Of a stretch of DNA of 6,069 nucleotides, positions 1 through 5,797 are shown one piece after another. Position 1 is the first letter of the stretch. Each line of letters opens with the position of its first letter. The notes under the pieces were generated by a model. It did no database searches and was not told where the DNA came from. It saw only the letters and a program-made list of their open reading frames with translations. Source of the DNA: Methanoregula sp. (lineage in GTDB: Archaea > Halobacteriota > Methanomicrobia > Methanomicrobiales > Methanospirillaceae). Where the stretch lies: positions 1-6,069 of the forward strand of contig JAPKXT010000219.1 in assembly GCA_026394695.1 (NCBI GenBank), written 5' to 3'. Both the position numbers and the translations under genes were made by a program.

Positions 1-590
1 GAGAGGGTTACATTATAGGTACCGGGGCTCAGGTTGCTGACGGTCAGCGGGGTCATTCCCTTATACACATTGTTGACAACAACAGACGTCCCGTCCGGGA
101 TCACATTGAAGACCATCGAGCCAGCCTGAGGCGGTTCGGAAATCTGGCCGGACCCCCCGCTGGTCCCTTCGGTGAGGGAAGGTGCTGAAAGGCCGACGGA
201 AATAGTATGGTAATCGACCGTGGAGAGATGGGAGTGGTCAGCCGGGCCGTCAGCGACCCAGACGGTATAGCTTCCGGCATCGAGCCTGCCACCCGCAGCA
301 CCGGTATTCCAGTCGTAGGTCCAATGGCCGTCCGCGTCAACATCTACCCGGGTTGCCCCGCCCTGGTCTGCGAGACGGTTGATGTTATCGAGCGCTACGC
401 CATTGGCCGGGAGGTTGGGGCCGGTCAGGAAGAGCCAGACGGTATCACCGGTATACGAATATCCCGACAGTTTCACGACATCTCCCATGTAGGTCTGTGT
501 CGCTCCTGCTGCAATGGCCCCGGAAAAGAGAGCCAGTACAGCGATAAGCACGACCGCCCCGCGGGCTGTGGTCCGAACAATTTTTTGCAT
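1..590 (-). CDS. Secreted PEGA-domain surface protein, 5' part (runs off left edge)
   Basis: The minus strand is open from an ATG at 590-588 to the left edge, giving 196 codons with no stop, so the C-terminus lies outside the window. The start is supported by GAGG five bases upstream (596-599). Residues 1-30 form a signal peptide: basic K3, R6, R10, then a hydrophobic run at 11-27 ending AIAAGA. Residues about 35-135 form a beta-rich domain (GDVVKLSG, DTVWLFLTGPNLPANGV, RVDVDADGHWTYDWNT, GRLDAGSYTVWVADGP) that I recognise from many Methanomicrobiales surface proteins. After a Gly/Ser/Pro-rich linker (about 138-156), residues 157-196 match the start of a PEGA repeat (VIPDGTSVVVNN, YKGMTPLTVSNLSPGTYNVTL split over the strands). 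NVT at 193-195 is a potential N-glycosylation sequon. It probably sits outside the cell, bound to the envelope or S-layer; its ligand is unknown. Further PEGA repeats or a C-terminal membrane anchor may follow beyond the edge. Confidence 0.9.
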   Translation of the reverse strand, partial: MQKIVRTTARGAVVLIAVLALFSGAIAAGATQTYMGDVVKLSGYSYTGDTVWLFLTGPNLPANGVALDNINRLADQGGATRVDVDADGHWTYDWNTGAAGGRLDAGSYTVWVADGPADHSHLSTVDYHTISVGLSAPSLTEGTSGGSGQISEPPQAGSMVFNVIPDGTSVVVNNVYKGMTPLTVSNLSPGTYNVTL

Positions 591-618
591 TATTTCCTCG
601 CAGTCATCCTGTATGAAC

Positions 619-632
619 CCGGGCCGGCCCGG
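619..632. repeat. 14-bp perfect palindrome CCGGGCCGGCCCGG in surface-gene leader
   Basis: CCGGGCCGGCCCGG reads identically on both strands. It lies 29 bases upstream of the start codon of the surface-protein gene, in what would be its 5' untranslated region. It could be an operator or could disturb the leader RNA; with no loop bases it is more DNA-palindrome than hairpin. In GC-rich DNA such a palindrome can also arise by chance. Confidence 0.5.
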
Positions 633-683
633 CACCTCCGGGCAGAACCGTGGTTATGGACAAGTACGAAAGATCTAAATTCC

Positions 684-696
684 GATGATATAATCC
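684..696. promoter_or_regulatory. AT-rich TATA-like patch between divergent genes
   Basis: GATGATATAATCC on the plus strand (684-696) reads GGATTATATCATC on the minus strand. It is the only strong TATA-like patch between the minus-strand surface gene (start 590) and the plus-strand 116-aa gene (start 749). On the plus strand it would place a transcription start near 715-720, about 30 bases before the GTG at 749. On the minus strand it would leave a leader of roughly 75 bases. No convincing BRE element is visible in either direction, so the assignment is tentative. Confidence 0.3.
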
Positions 697-748
697 TGCC
701 GCTGTTTATGTACAAGGTGACTACAGGAAGCTTTCGCCGTTATCTGGG

Positions 749-1099
749 GTGTCCAAATCCGATGTTGAATCCTTCTGTAAATCAGTGATCGCGTGGAAGG
801 TTTCAGCAACAGAGAAAGATGCAACCTTTAATTTGTTTAGGGAAAACCCGTATTACCTCGTGGGATATTTAGCATACATCACGAAGAAGGAAATTGATGA
901 ATCGAAAGCCCTTCAGAAGAGGATTATTGCTCTAACAATGGTTTCACTAATTATTGGTCTGGGTTCAATGGTTTTTACAGGGTATGCTATCAATCCACTT
1001 TTCTTCGTACCAAGTCTTGGTGTATATGCCCTGATTTTAATTAGAGTCTGGTATGTGTTAAAAAAACCAAGTGATTTTGCTGGAAAATTTTACAACTAA
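749..1099 (+). CDS. Small two-helix membrane protein, unknown function (116 aa)
   Basis: I do not recognise this protein. Residues 1-57 are hydrophilic and may be helical (SVIAWKVSATEKDATFNLF, YLAYITKKEIDESKALQKR). Two hydrophobic segments follow, about 60-80 (IIALTMVSLIIGLGSMVF) and 83-103 (PLFFVPSLGVYALILIRVW), separated by a very short turn, then a short basic tail ending FAGKFYN. This predicts a helical hairpin in the membrane with both ends on the same side, probably cytoplasmic. The start is uncertain: GTG at 749 is the only usual start codon in frame after the TGA at 686-688, and it has only GGGG directly against it rather than a spaced ribosome site. An AGGTGA at 715-720 would be a good ribosome site, but no start codon in this frame follows at the right distance. 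Base composition is clearly lower in G+C than the surface gene to the left. It is separated from the next gene by 88 bases that contain a hairpin and a possible promoter, so it may be its own transcript. Confidence 0.7.
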   Translation: MSKSDVESFCKSVIAWKVSATEKDATFNLFRENPYYLVGYLAYITKKEIDESKALQKRIIALTMVSLIIGLGSMVFTGYAINPLFFVPSLGVYALILIRVWYVLKKPSDFAGKFYN

Positions 1100-1106
1100 A
1101 ATTTTC
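1083..1106 (+). terminator. 9-bp inverted repeat over the stop codon, terminator-like
   Basis: GAAAATTTT (1083-1091) and AAAATTTTC (1098-1106) are exact reverse complements separated by six bases. The second arm covers the last bases of the 116-aa gene's stop codon (TAA, 1097-1099). A T5 run follows at 1124-1128. It may end transcription of the gene or be a protein-binding palindrome. The stem is nearly all A-T and therefore weak. Confidence 0.4.
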
Positions 1107-1110
1107 TAAC

Positions 1111-1123
1111 GGAAAAATATTAG
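1111..1123 (+). promoter_or_regulatory. Possible archaeal BRE/TATA upstream of the two-gene unit
   Basis: GGAAAAATATTAG has the purine-rich then A/T layout of an archaeal BRE plus TATA box. It would start transcription near 1145, ahead of the candidate starts at 1163, 1188 and 1215. In such AT-rich DNA similar words are common, so this is a candidate only. Confidence 0.3.
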
Positions 1124-1162
1124 TTTTTAACAGTCGGCAATATCAGAGACCGAACAATCATC

Positions 1163-1228
1163 ATGGATTTTGTAATCCCCAAAAGTAATGAGAGAATACA
1201 ACAGAATATCGTTTATGAGAAAAATTAA
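1163..1228 (+). other. Possible 21-aa leader ORF overlapping the next gene's start
   Basis: ATG at 1163-1165 opens a 21-codon frame (MDFVIPKSNERIQQNIVYEK then N) ending at TAA 1226-1228. It overlaps the start of the 166-aa gene in another frame. Its stop lies just beyond an in-frame ATG of that gene at 1215, a spacing suited to termination-reinitiation coupling. It could equally be the displaced true N-terminus after a frameshift, or just chance. No ribosome site is visible. Confidence 0.2.
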
Positions 1229-1688
1229 CGGAGACGAATTTTTTGCACAATATCCTAAATATCAAAATCTGGATAAATTGAAGCAAGCCGATATTCTTAT
1301 AATGCCATTACACATTCGGAAATCATTTACAGGAGATCAACGCGCATTTTATAGTTTGGTATCTGATCCCGATGTTAATTGTTTGTTCTATTCAGAAGAA
1401 AAAAATAAAATTCCCTTTTATGCTGAGTTCTCTACTCCCCCACCTGAATTAATTCTTTATTTTGGAACGGTAATAATTACTTCTTTAGCAGGATTAATCA
1501 AAATTTATGAATTCCTAAAAAAGGAAGCCCCAAGACATAGATTTAGAATTAAACATATTATTGCAATAAAAGATGACTATTATGAGATGGAGGAATTCGA
1601 AGGGAGTATTGAAGACTATAATAAAGTTTATCAAAATATGAAATCTTCATTCGAAAGCTGTCGGAAAGAAAATGAAAATCTTAAATAA
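1188..1688 (+). CDS. Unknown 166-aa protein with one membrane-like helix
   Basis: I do not recognise a named family. Residues 1-80 are mixed alpha/beta and polar (DKLKQADILIMPLHIRKSF, FYSLVSDPDVNCLFYSEE). A Pro-rich hinge at 83-87 (TPPPE) leads into a hydrophobic helix at about 87-105 (LILYFGTVIITSLAGLIKIY). After that come a basic stretch (KKEAPRHRFRIKH, 111-123), a likely beta hairpin (IIAIKDDYYEMEEFEG, 124-139) and a C-terminal helix (IEDYNKVYQNM). This order, hydrophobic helix after a Pro-rich hinge then a small beta unit, loosely recalls the constant membrane components found beside effector proteins in prokaryotic conflict systems (EACC1-like); that comparison is from memory and weak. 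The ATG at 1188 gives the longest form; Met10 at 1215 is a fair alternative, and neither has a clear ribosome site. The peptidase gene follows after 26 bases, so co-transcription is likely. The gene is strongly AT-rich compared with the flanking host genes. Confidence 0.75.
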   Translation: MREYNRISFMRKINGDEFFAQYPKYQNLDKLKQADILIMPLHIRKSFTGDQRAFYSLVSDPDVNCLFYSEEKNKIPFYAEFSTPPPELILYFGTVIITSLAGLIKIYEFLKKEAPRHRFRIKHIIAIKDDYYEMEEFEGSIEDYNKVYQNMKSSFESCRKENENLK

Positions 1689-1714
1689 ATATTAAATGTG
1701 GTATCTAATGATAT

Positions 1715-2848
1715 ATGGAAAAACCAACAAAATTTCTTAAAGACCAAGGAACTTTCAATACTCTTTTTTCCGAACTGAAAACAATGGGAATTGATTTTAA
1801 TGAATATAATAAAGGAAGCAACGAGGAAATAAGTCTCGATGATTATATAATTAAAGAATTTGAGAAACGAAAAATTCCAATTACTCCTAAAAATATAATA
1901 AGGCATCAGGAAATTGCTTTTGCGCATTATTTTATGACTTCTTTTAAATTAGTGACCTCTGCTGCGAAAACTATTTTTGATCTTGAAGAATCCGAATTCA
2001 CAAAAAATTTTCAAGGATTCCAAATCGAATCTTGGATTAATGATCCAATAATAAATGCGTATTGTCATTTTGAAGATACTGGAAAATTTTCTATACAAAT
2101 AAATTTAGCTTTGATTCGATTTTGTATTGATGTTATTACAACATTATCCGGTATTACCACTGTTGTTGATGATAATGGTGACTTAGTTGAATCGCCGATT
2201 CTTACTATGGATGATGCGGTTTCTAACATTCATGTGTTGATGAAATTTTATTTTCAGCATTCTGATAAGTATGTATCTTCAAATTATGTACATGACATTG
2301 GAAAACAATTAAAATTTAATGGCCAATTCCATCATCTTTTTATCATAACGATTGCATTGCAATTCATTACTGCCCATGAAATCGGTCATTTTATTTTATA
2401 TAAAAATTATAATAATCCCGTTTTAAAAGCAATAAAGGCTCAAGCATCTGACATTAGTTGCGAAGCAATAAATGCATTTTATCGTAAAGATTTGGAAAAA
2501 ATTAGTAGTTCGATAGAAAATATACAAAAGTCGTGGGATCAGGAATTTGCAGCAGATTTAATCGCTTATAATATATTATTTAAAAGGGGTAATAATTATC
2601 ATAATTTTTTAATTTTTGATAGTATACAAACACTATTTCAAACTTATATGTTGCTTGATGGATATTTTGAAAAAAAAATAGGAAAAAAACCATTATCTAA
2701 ATCACACCCTCCTATAATTTTGAGATATTTTTTAACACAAGAGTTAGCTTTTAGGGAGTTAGATGATGATAGTTATAAGAAAATCTTACTCATAGGAGAT
2801 AAAGGGTCACAATTTTTCCATGACGTTCTTGAGAGAATAAATGATTGA
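1715..2848 (+). CDS. HExxH zinc metallopeptidase, M48-like gluzincin (377 aa)
   Basis: Residues 221-225 are HEIGH within a hydrophobic helix (ITIALQFITAHEIGHFILYK), giving zinc ligands H221 and H225 and catalytic E222. EFAAD at 277-281 supplies the likely third ligand E277, 52 residues on. SHPP at 330-333 followed by R337 matches the conserved HP...R stretch that closes M48-type catalytic domains. This spacing fits M48-like gluzincins better than the ImmA/IrrE (M78) family, where the third ligand is usually closer. Unlike HtpX or Ste24 there is no obvious multi-span membrane region, so it is probably cytoplasmic. The N-terminal half (1-200) matches nothing I know; it contains an acidic, polar start and a probable all-helical body. 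The substrate is unknown. The gene follows the 166-aa gene by 26 bases with no clear ribosome site (ATG at 1715; another ATG lies seven bases earlier in a different frame). It is the most AT-rich gene here, a sign of transfer. Peptidase assignment is confident; the biological role is not. Confidence 0.88.
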   Translation: MEKPTKFLKDQGTFNTLFSELKTMGIDFNEYNKGSNEEISLDDYIIKEFEKRKIPITPKNIIRHQEIAFAHYFMTSFKLVTSAAKTIFDLEESEFTKNFQGFQIESWINDPIINAYCHFEDTGKFSIQINLALIRFCIDVITTLSGITTVVDDNGDLVESPILTMDDAVSNIHVLMKFYFQHSDKYVSSNYVHDIGKQLKFNGQFHHLFIITIALQFITAHEIGHFILYKNYNNPVLKAIKAQASDISCEAINAFYRKDLEKISSSIENIQKSWDQEFAADLIAYNILFKRGNNYHNFLIFDSIQTLFQTYMLLDGYFEKKIGKKPLSKSHPPIILRYFLTQELAFRELDDDSYKKILLIGDKGSQFFHDVLERIND

Positions 2849-2943
2849 TAATTTGGGTCTATCGTTAAAAAAATAGAATAATACAAGAATCAATTGCTAA
2901 ATTTTTTAATAAAGTCAGGAAAAAGGCAAAATAAAAATCAAAG

Positions 2944-2983
2944 CGATCCGCAATCAATTACGGATTCTGAGTCTTAATTTTTT
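2944..2983 (+). terminator. Hairpin plus T6, possible terminator after the peptidase gene
   Basis: ATCCG (2946-2950) and CGGAT (2961-2965) form a five-pair stem, extended by one G-T pair, around a ten-base loop, and a T6 tract follows at 2978-2983. Another T6 lies at 2902-2907 and a third at 2996-3001. Archaeal termination relies mainly on T-tracts, so any of these could end the two-gene transcript about 50-150 bases after its stop codon. Confidence 0.4.
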
Positions 2984-3080
2984 CAGCGCGACGCATTTTT
3001 TCATAAGTTCCCACACATATTGAACTCTGCGCATGAGCCTAAGACCCAAGCGCCGCTAAAGACGCAACTTTTCAGAACAG

Positions 3081-3092
3081 TGTGATATCACA
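3081..3092. repeat. 12-bp perfect palindrome TGTGATATCACA
   Basis: TGTGATATCACA is its own reverse complement and lies about 240 bases upstream of the ATPase start. This size and symmetry suit a dimeric winged-helix or HTH regulator, but the site is distant from the likely ATPase promoter. It may regulate something else or be chance. Confidence 0.4.
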
Positions 3093-3292
3093 TTTGAGGG
3101 GGTTCAAAATTTACAAGATATCTATAACCCATTTGTTAAATGCGAGAGTCCGGATTCGCTGCCTCACCAATTAATGTGCATAAACCCCATTATGGAAGAT
3201 TTTTAGGAATACTAGCACCCGATTTCCATAAGAATTCAGCATCCAGTCAAATCCCAATTAGATTATTTCTCCCCGTTCTATCCCACCCCCCA

Positions 3293-3306
3293 GAGAAATA
3301 ATCAAT
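3293..3306 (+). promoter_or_regulatory. Possible promoter of the ATPase gene (short or absent leader)
   Basis: GAGAAATAATCAAT is A/T-rich and flanked by C-rich DNA, with a BRE-like purine start. Its centre is about 31 bases before the ATG at 3331, so the transcript would be leaderless or nearly so. This agrees with the lack of any ribosome site in the pyrimidine-rich bases before the ATG. A second candidate, AATTAGATTATTT at 3257-3269, would give a leader of about 35-45 bases. Confidence 0.35.
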
Positions 3307-3330
3307 ACCCACTCCACCTGATATCTACCC

Positions 3331-5772
3331 ATGGACGCAGATCCGGCACAACAAATGCCTTCAGGACTGTCGGAACAGGAAGCATCTGAACGTCTCAGCC
3401 GCATCGGCCCGAACCGGATCGCAAAACCCCGCGAAATTTCATTCCTCGGTATCGCAAAAGAGGAGATAACAGAACCGATGATCCTCCTCCTTTTGGGAGT
3501 CGGTTTCTTTTACACGATTTTCGGCGAGCTCCGTGATGCCCTCACCCTCTACGCGATCATCGCTGCACTGGTAGTGGCTGAAATCGCCAACGAGTACCGG
3601 GCAAAAAAAGCCATATCATCCCTTGCAGTCCTCGCTTCCCCGAAAACAAAGGTCCTCCGTGATGCCCGGATCACGGAAGTCGCAACCGAGTCCGTTGTAC
3701 CCGGGGACCTTCTCGTACTCGTGAGCGGGACACGAATCGCCGCTGACGGGAACCTTCTCTCGTCGGTCAGTCTCCAGGTGGACGAGTCATCCCTGACCGG
3801 GGAGTCATTTCCCACAGAGAAGTTCGCCGGCGATGAGTCCTTTGGAGGCACCTTGGTCATCGCCGGTGAAGGGTTGCTGGAGGTGAAGCAGACAGGGGCC
3901 AGAACACGGATCGGGAAGATTGCCGCTCTCGCACAGGAAATACGGCCGCCAAAGACCCCGCTCCAGCTCGCGATGAAAGCGCTTGCAAAGACCCTCGTCT
4001 TTGTCGCACTGTTCTTTTCTGTCATCATCCCGCTCATCGGGTTTTTGCAGGGGCAGCCGCTCCGCGAAATGTTTCTTATCGGGCTCGCACTCGCATTTGC
4101 CACAATCCCCGAGGAACTGCCGATCATCATCACAATGAACCTCGGGCTTGGCTCGTTCATGCTTGCACGGGAGAACTTCTTAGTAAAGAAACTCAAGGCC
4201 GCAGAGACACTCGGGAACGCAACCGTGATCGTCACGGATAAGACCGGGACAATCACGGAGAGCAGGATGCAGGTAGTGGCATGCTATCCGCCCGGGGATG
4301 AACCGAAGATCCTGCAATCGGCAAGGTCTGCCATGACCCCGTTATCGCTCTCCATTACGGACCTTTCGATTATCGGACGGGCTGAAATGGCAAAGATCAG
4401 GCCCGGTCCGGGAACTATTGTCCGGGAGCGATCGTTCAACAACCAGAGAAAAACCCGGACGGTCGTCAGGGAACGGGACGGGACAAGTGAATTGTTCATG
4501 ACCGGTGCTCCCGAAGAAGTGCTGGCAGCTGTTTCCAGCGGGACACAGGATATACGCCAGGCACTGGAGCAGGAAACTGCACAGGGAAGGCGTGTCGTTG
4601 CCGTTGCGCACCGGTCACTCACCGTACCGGAAAAGGATGCCGCTATAGAGAGCCTTGAGCGGGACCTTGTCTTTGACGGCCTGATCGCCATAGAAGACCC
4701 GCCCCGTCCGGGCGTGAGAGAGACGATCGAACGGGCTCACCGGGCAGGCATCAGGACCATTATGATGACGGGTGATCACCCGAAGACTGCTGCGGCAATT
4801 GCTGCACAGGTCGGGATCAGGACTGATGATGTACTGGACGCACAGAGTCTCGATGCACTCTCCGGTGCAGAAATCCGGGAAGCAGTAAAAAAGATCTCCG
4901 TATTTGCCCGGGCTGTCCCGGAACATAAATACCGGATCGTAAAGGCACTCCAGGACAACGGCGAAGTAGTCGCGGTGACCGGGGATGGCGTGAATGATTC
5001 CCTCGCGCTGAAGGGTGCTGATATCGGGATAGCGATGGGGATCAAAGGTACGGATGCGGCAAAGGAAGCTGCCGATATCGTGCTGGCCGATGACAATTTC
5101 GTGACGGTCGGAAAAGGGATTTTTGCGGGCCGGCGGATCTTTGACAACCTCTCGAAGGGAGTGAAATACTATCTTTCGGTAAAAGTGGCACTTGTCGCCG
5201 TCTTCTGTGCATCACTCGTACTTGCACTCCCGTTCCCCTTCTCACCCATCCAGATCATCCTCCTTGAGCTCTTCATGGACCTCGGTGCCTCCGCGTCGTT
5301 TGTTGCAGAACCGGCTGAACCCTCTGTTGATGTCAGGCCACCGCGTGACCCCCGTTCTCCCTTCCTCAACACGCCCATGCTGAGCGGCATCGCAGTGGGG
5401 GGGATTGCATTATTCCTGACCGTATTCCTGACGTACTGGCTGGCTCTTCACCAGGGATTTGACGGGACGACAGCAGCTACCGCTGCGTTCTCTGCCTGGA
5501 TAACCGGGCACATCCTGCTTGCCTTTGTATCCCGGTCAACGCACGATCCGCTCTACCGCATCGGGATTCTTACCAACCGGGTGATGGTCCTCTGGGCTGC
5601 AGGGGCGTTTTTATTCCTCGGACTCGCACTATCAGTTCCGCTCATCGGCCAGCGGGTAGGGGTTTCCGCTATTACTCCCGGAAACTTCATGATCATTGTA
5701 CTCATCGCAGTAGTGTTCATGGCGGGGTTTGAGATCAGCAAGATTGTGCGGTCTCTAAAAAATTCTAAATAA
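3331..5772 (+). CDS. P2-like P-type cation-transporting ATPase (813 aa)
   Basis: A complete ATP-driven cation pump of the inner membrane. In order: an N-terminal cation-ATPase domain (GLSEQEASERLSRIGPN, 12-28); M1-M2 (about 49-87); actuator domain with DESSLTGES, TGES at 156-159; M3-M4 (219-266) with IPEELP at 259-264; phosphorylation motif DKTGT, D303 the acceptor; nucleotide-binding region with F369 and RK at 373-374; TGDH at 480-483; TGDGVND at 550-556; then M5-M10 (about 614-803). M6 carries E646 and D650, at the spacing of SERCA N796 and D800. The arrangement is P2 (calcium/sodium-type), not heavy-metal P1B: there is no N-terminal metal domain and no CPx motif. Odd points: M4 reads PEELP rather than PEGLP; M5 appears to hold K618 where SERCA has N768; the nucleotide-site KGA is TGA (T391). 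D303 to TGDGVND spans about 247 residues, roughly 100 fewer than in SERCA, so the nucleotide domain is compact. The transported ion (calcium, sodium, proton or other) cannot be fixed from this. No operon partner follows on this strand. Met9 (3355) is a possible alternative start. Confidence 0.93.
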   Translation: MDADPAQQMPSGLSEQEASERLSRIGPNRIAKPREISFLGIAKEEITEPMILLLLGVGFFYTIFGELRDALTLYAIIAALVVAEIANEYRAKKAISSLAVLASPKTKVLRDARITEVATESVVPGDLLVLVSGTRIAADGNLLSSVSLQVDESSLTGESFPTEKFAGDESFGGTLVIAGEGLLEVKQTGARTRIGKIAALAQEIRPPKTPLQLAMKALAKTLVFVALFFSVIIPLIGFLQGQPLREMFLIGLALAFATIPEELPIIITMNLGLGSFMLARENFLVKKLKAAETLGNATVIVTDKTGTITESRMQVVACYPPGDEPKILQSARSAMTPLSLSITDLSIIGRAEMAKIRPGPGTIVRERSFNNQRKTRTVVRERDGTSELFMTGAPEEVLAAVSSGTQDIRQALEQETAQGRRVVAVAHRSLTVPEKDAAIESLERDLVFDGLIAIEDPPRPGVRETIERAHRAGIRTIMMTGDHPKTAAAIAAQVGIRTDDVLDAQSLDALSGAEIREAVKKISVFARAVPEHKYRIVKALQDNGEVVAVTGDGVNDSLALKGADIGIAMGIKGTDAAKEAADIVLADDNFVTVGKGIFAGRRIFDNLSKGVKYYLSVKVALVAVFCASLVLALPFPFSPIQIILLELFMDLGASASFVAEPAEPSVDVRPPRDPRSPFLNTPMLSGIAVGGIALFLTVFLTYWLALHQGFDGTTAATAAFSAWITGHILLAFVSRSTHDPLYRIGILTNRVMVLWAAGAFLFLGLALSVPLIGQRVGVSAITPGNFMIIVLIAVVFMAGFEISKIVRSLKNSK

Positions 5773-5793
5773 AAAAACTCCGGCTATCACCGG
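5771..5793 (-). terminator. Hairpin plus T7 terminator for the minus-strand remnant
   Basis: Read on the minus strand, CCGG-TGATAG-CCGG (5793-5780) is followed by AG and seven T (5777-5771). It starts four bases beyond the final TAA of the flavodoxin-family remnant (5800-5798). On the plus strand the same hairpin lies eight bases after the ATPase stop but has no T-tract behind it, so it serves the ATPase gene less well. Confidence 0.6.
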
Positions 5794-5797
5794 CCAC

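Larger units (their letters stand above)
2849..3330. other. Intergenic region without a convincing gene
   Basis: About 480 bases separate the peptidase stop from the ATPase start. The first 130 bases are very AT-rich with several T- and A-tracts. From about 3000 the composition becomes more balanced, then C-rich near 3270-3320. I find no frame with coding character; the longest start codon-led frames are only a few codons, such as MSLRPKRR at 3033-3059. No tRNA cloverleaf or CRISPR repeat is visible. It holds the hairpin at 2944-2983, the palindrome at 3081-3092, a GATATCTA..CCCAT near-repeat at 3117-3132 and 3320-3332, and an imperfect palindrome GAGTCCGGATTC at 3146-3157. It may carry the right-hand end of the acquired segment and regulatory sites for the ATPase gene; a small RNA cannot be excluded. 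Confidence 0.6.

Noticed and set aside
101..343. 80-codon minus-strand open frame
   Set aside because: It overlaps the surface-protein gene in another frame and shows no domain; it is a by-product of GC-rich coding DNA.
207..788. 193-codon plus-strand open frame
   Set aside because: Most of it lies opposite the surface-protein gene, which has a signal peptide, recognisable domains and a ribosome site. The translation is rich in Cys, Pro and Arg without any family likeness.
1631..1927. 98-codon minus-strand frame rich in Phe and Ile
   Set aside because: It lies antisense to the ends of the 166-aa and peptidase genes; its Phe/Ile content simply mirrors Lys/Asn/Asp-rich coding sequence on the other strand.
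2375..2389. ImmA/IrrE (M78) assignment for the HEIGH peptidase
   Set aside because: HEIGH is shared with that family, but the distance of 52 residues to EFAAD and the later SHPP..R fit M48-like enzymes better, and no HTH domain is present.
3141..3175. tRNA 3' end or attachment-site remnant around GTCCGGATTCGCTGCCTCACCA
   Set aside because: The TTCG and CACCA look tRNA-like, but no T-stem or acceptor stem pairs can be formed and no partner sequence lies upstream.
3549..5741. Several minus- and plus-strand frames inside the ATPase gene
   Set aside because: All are shadows of an 813-aa gene with every catalytic motif of a P-type ATPase.
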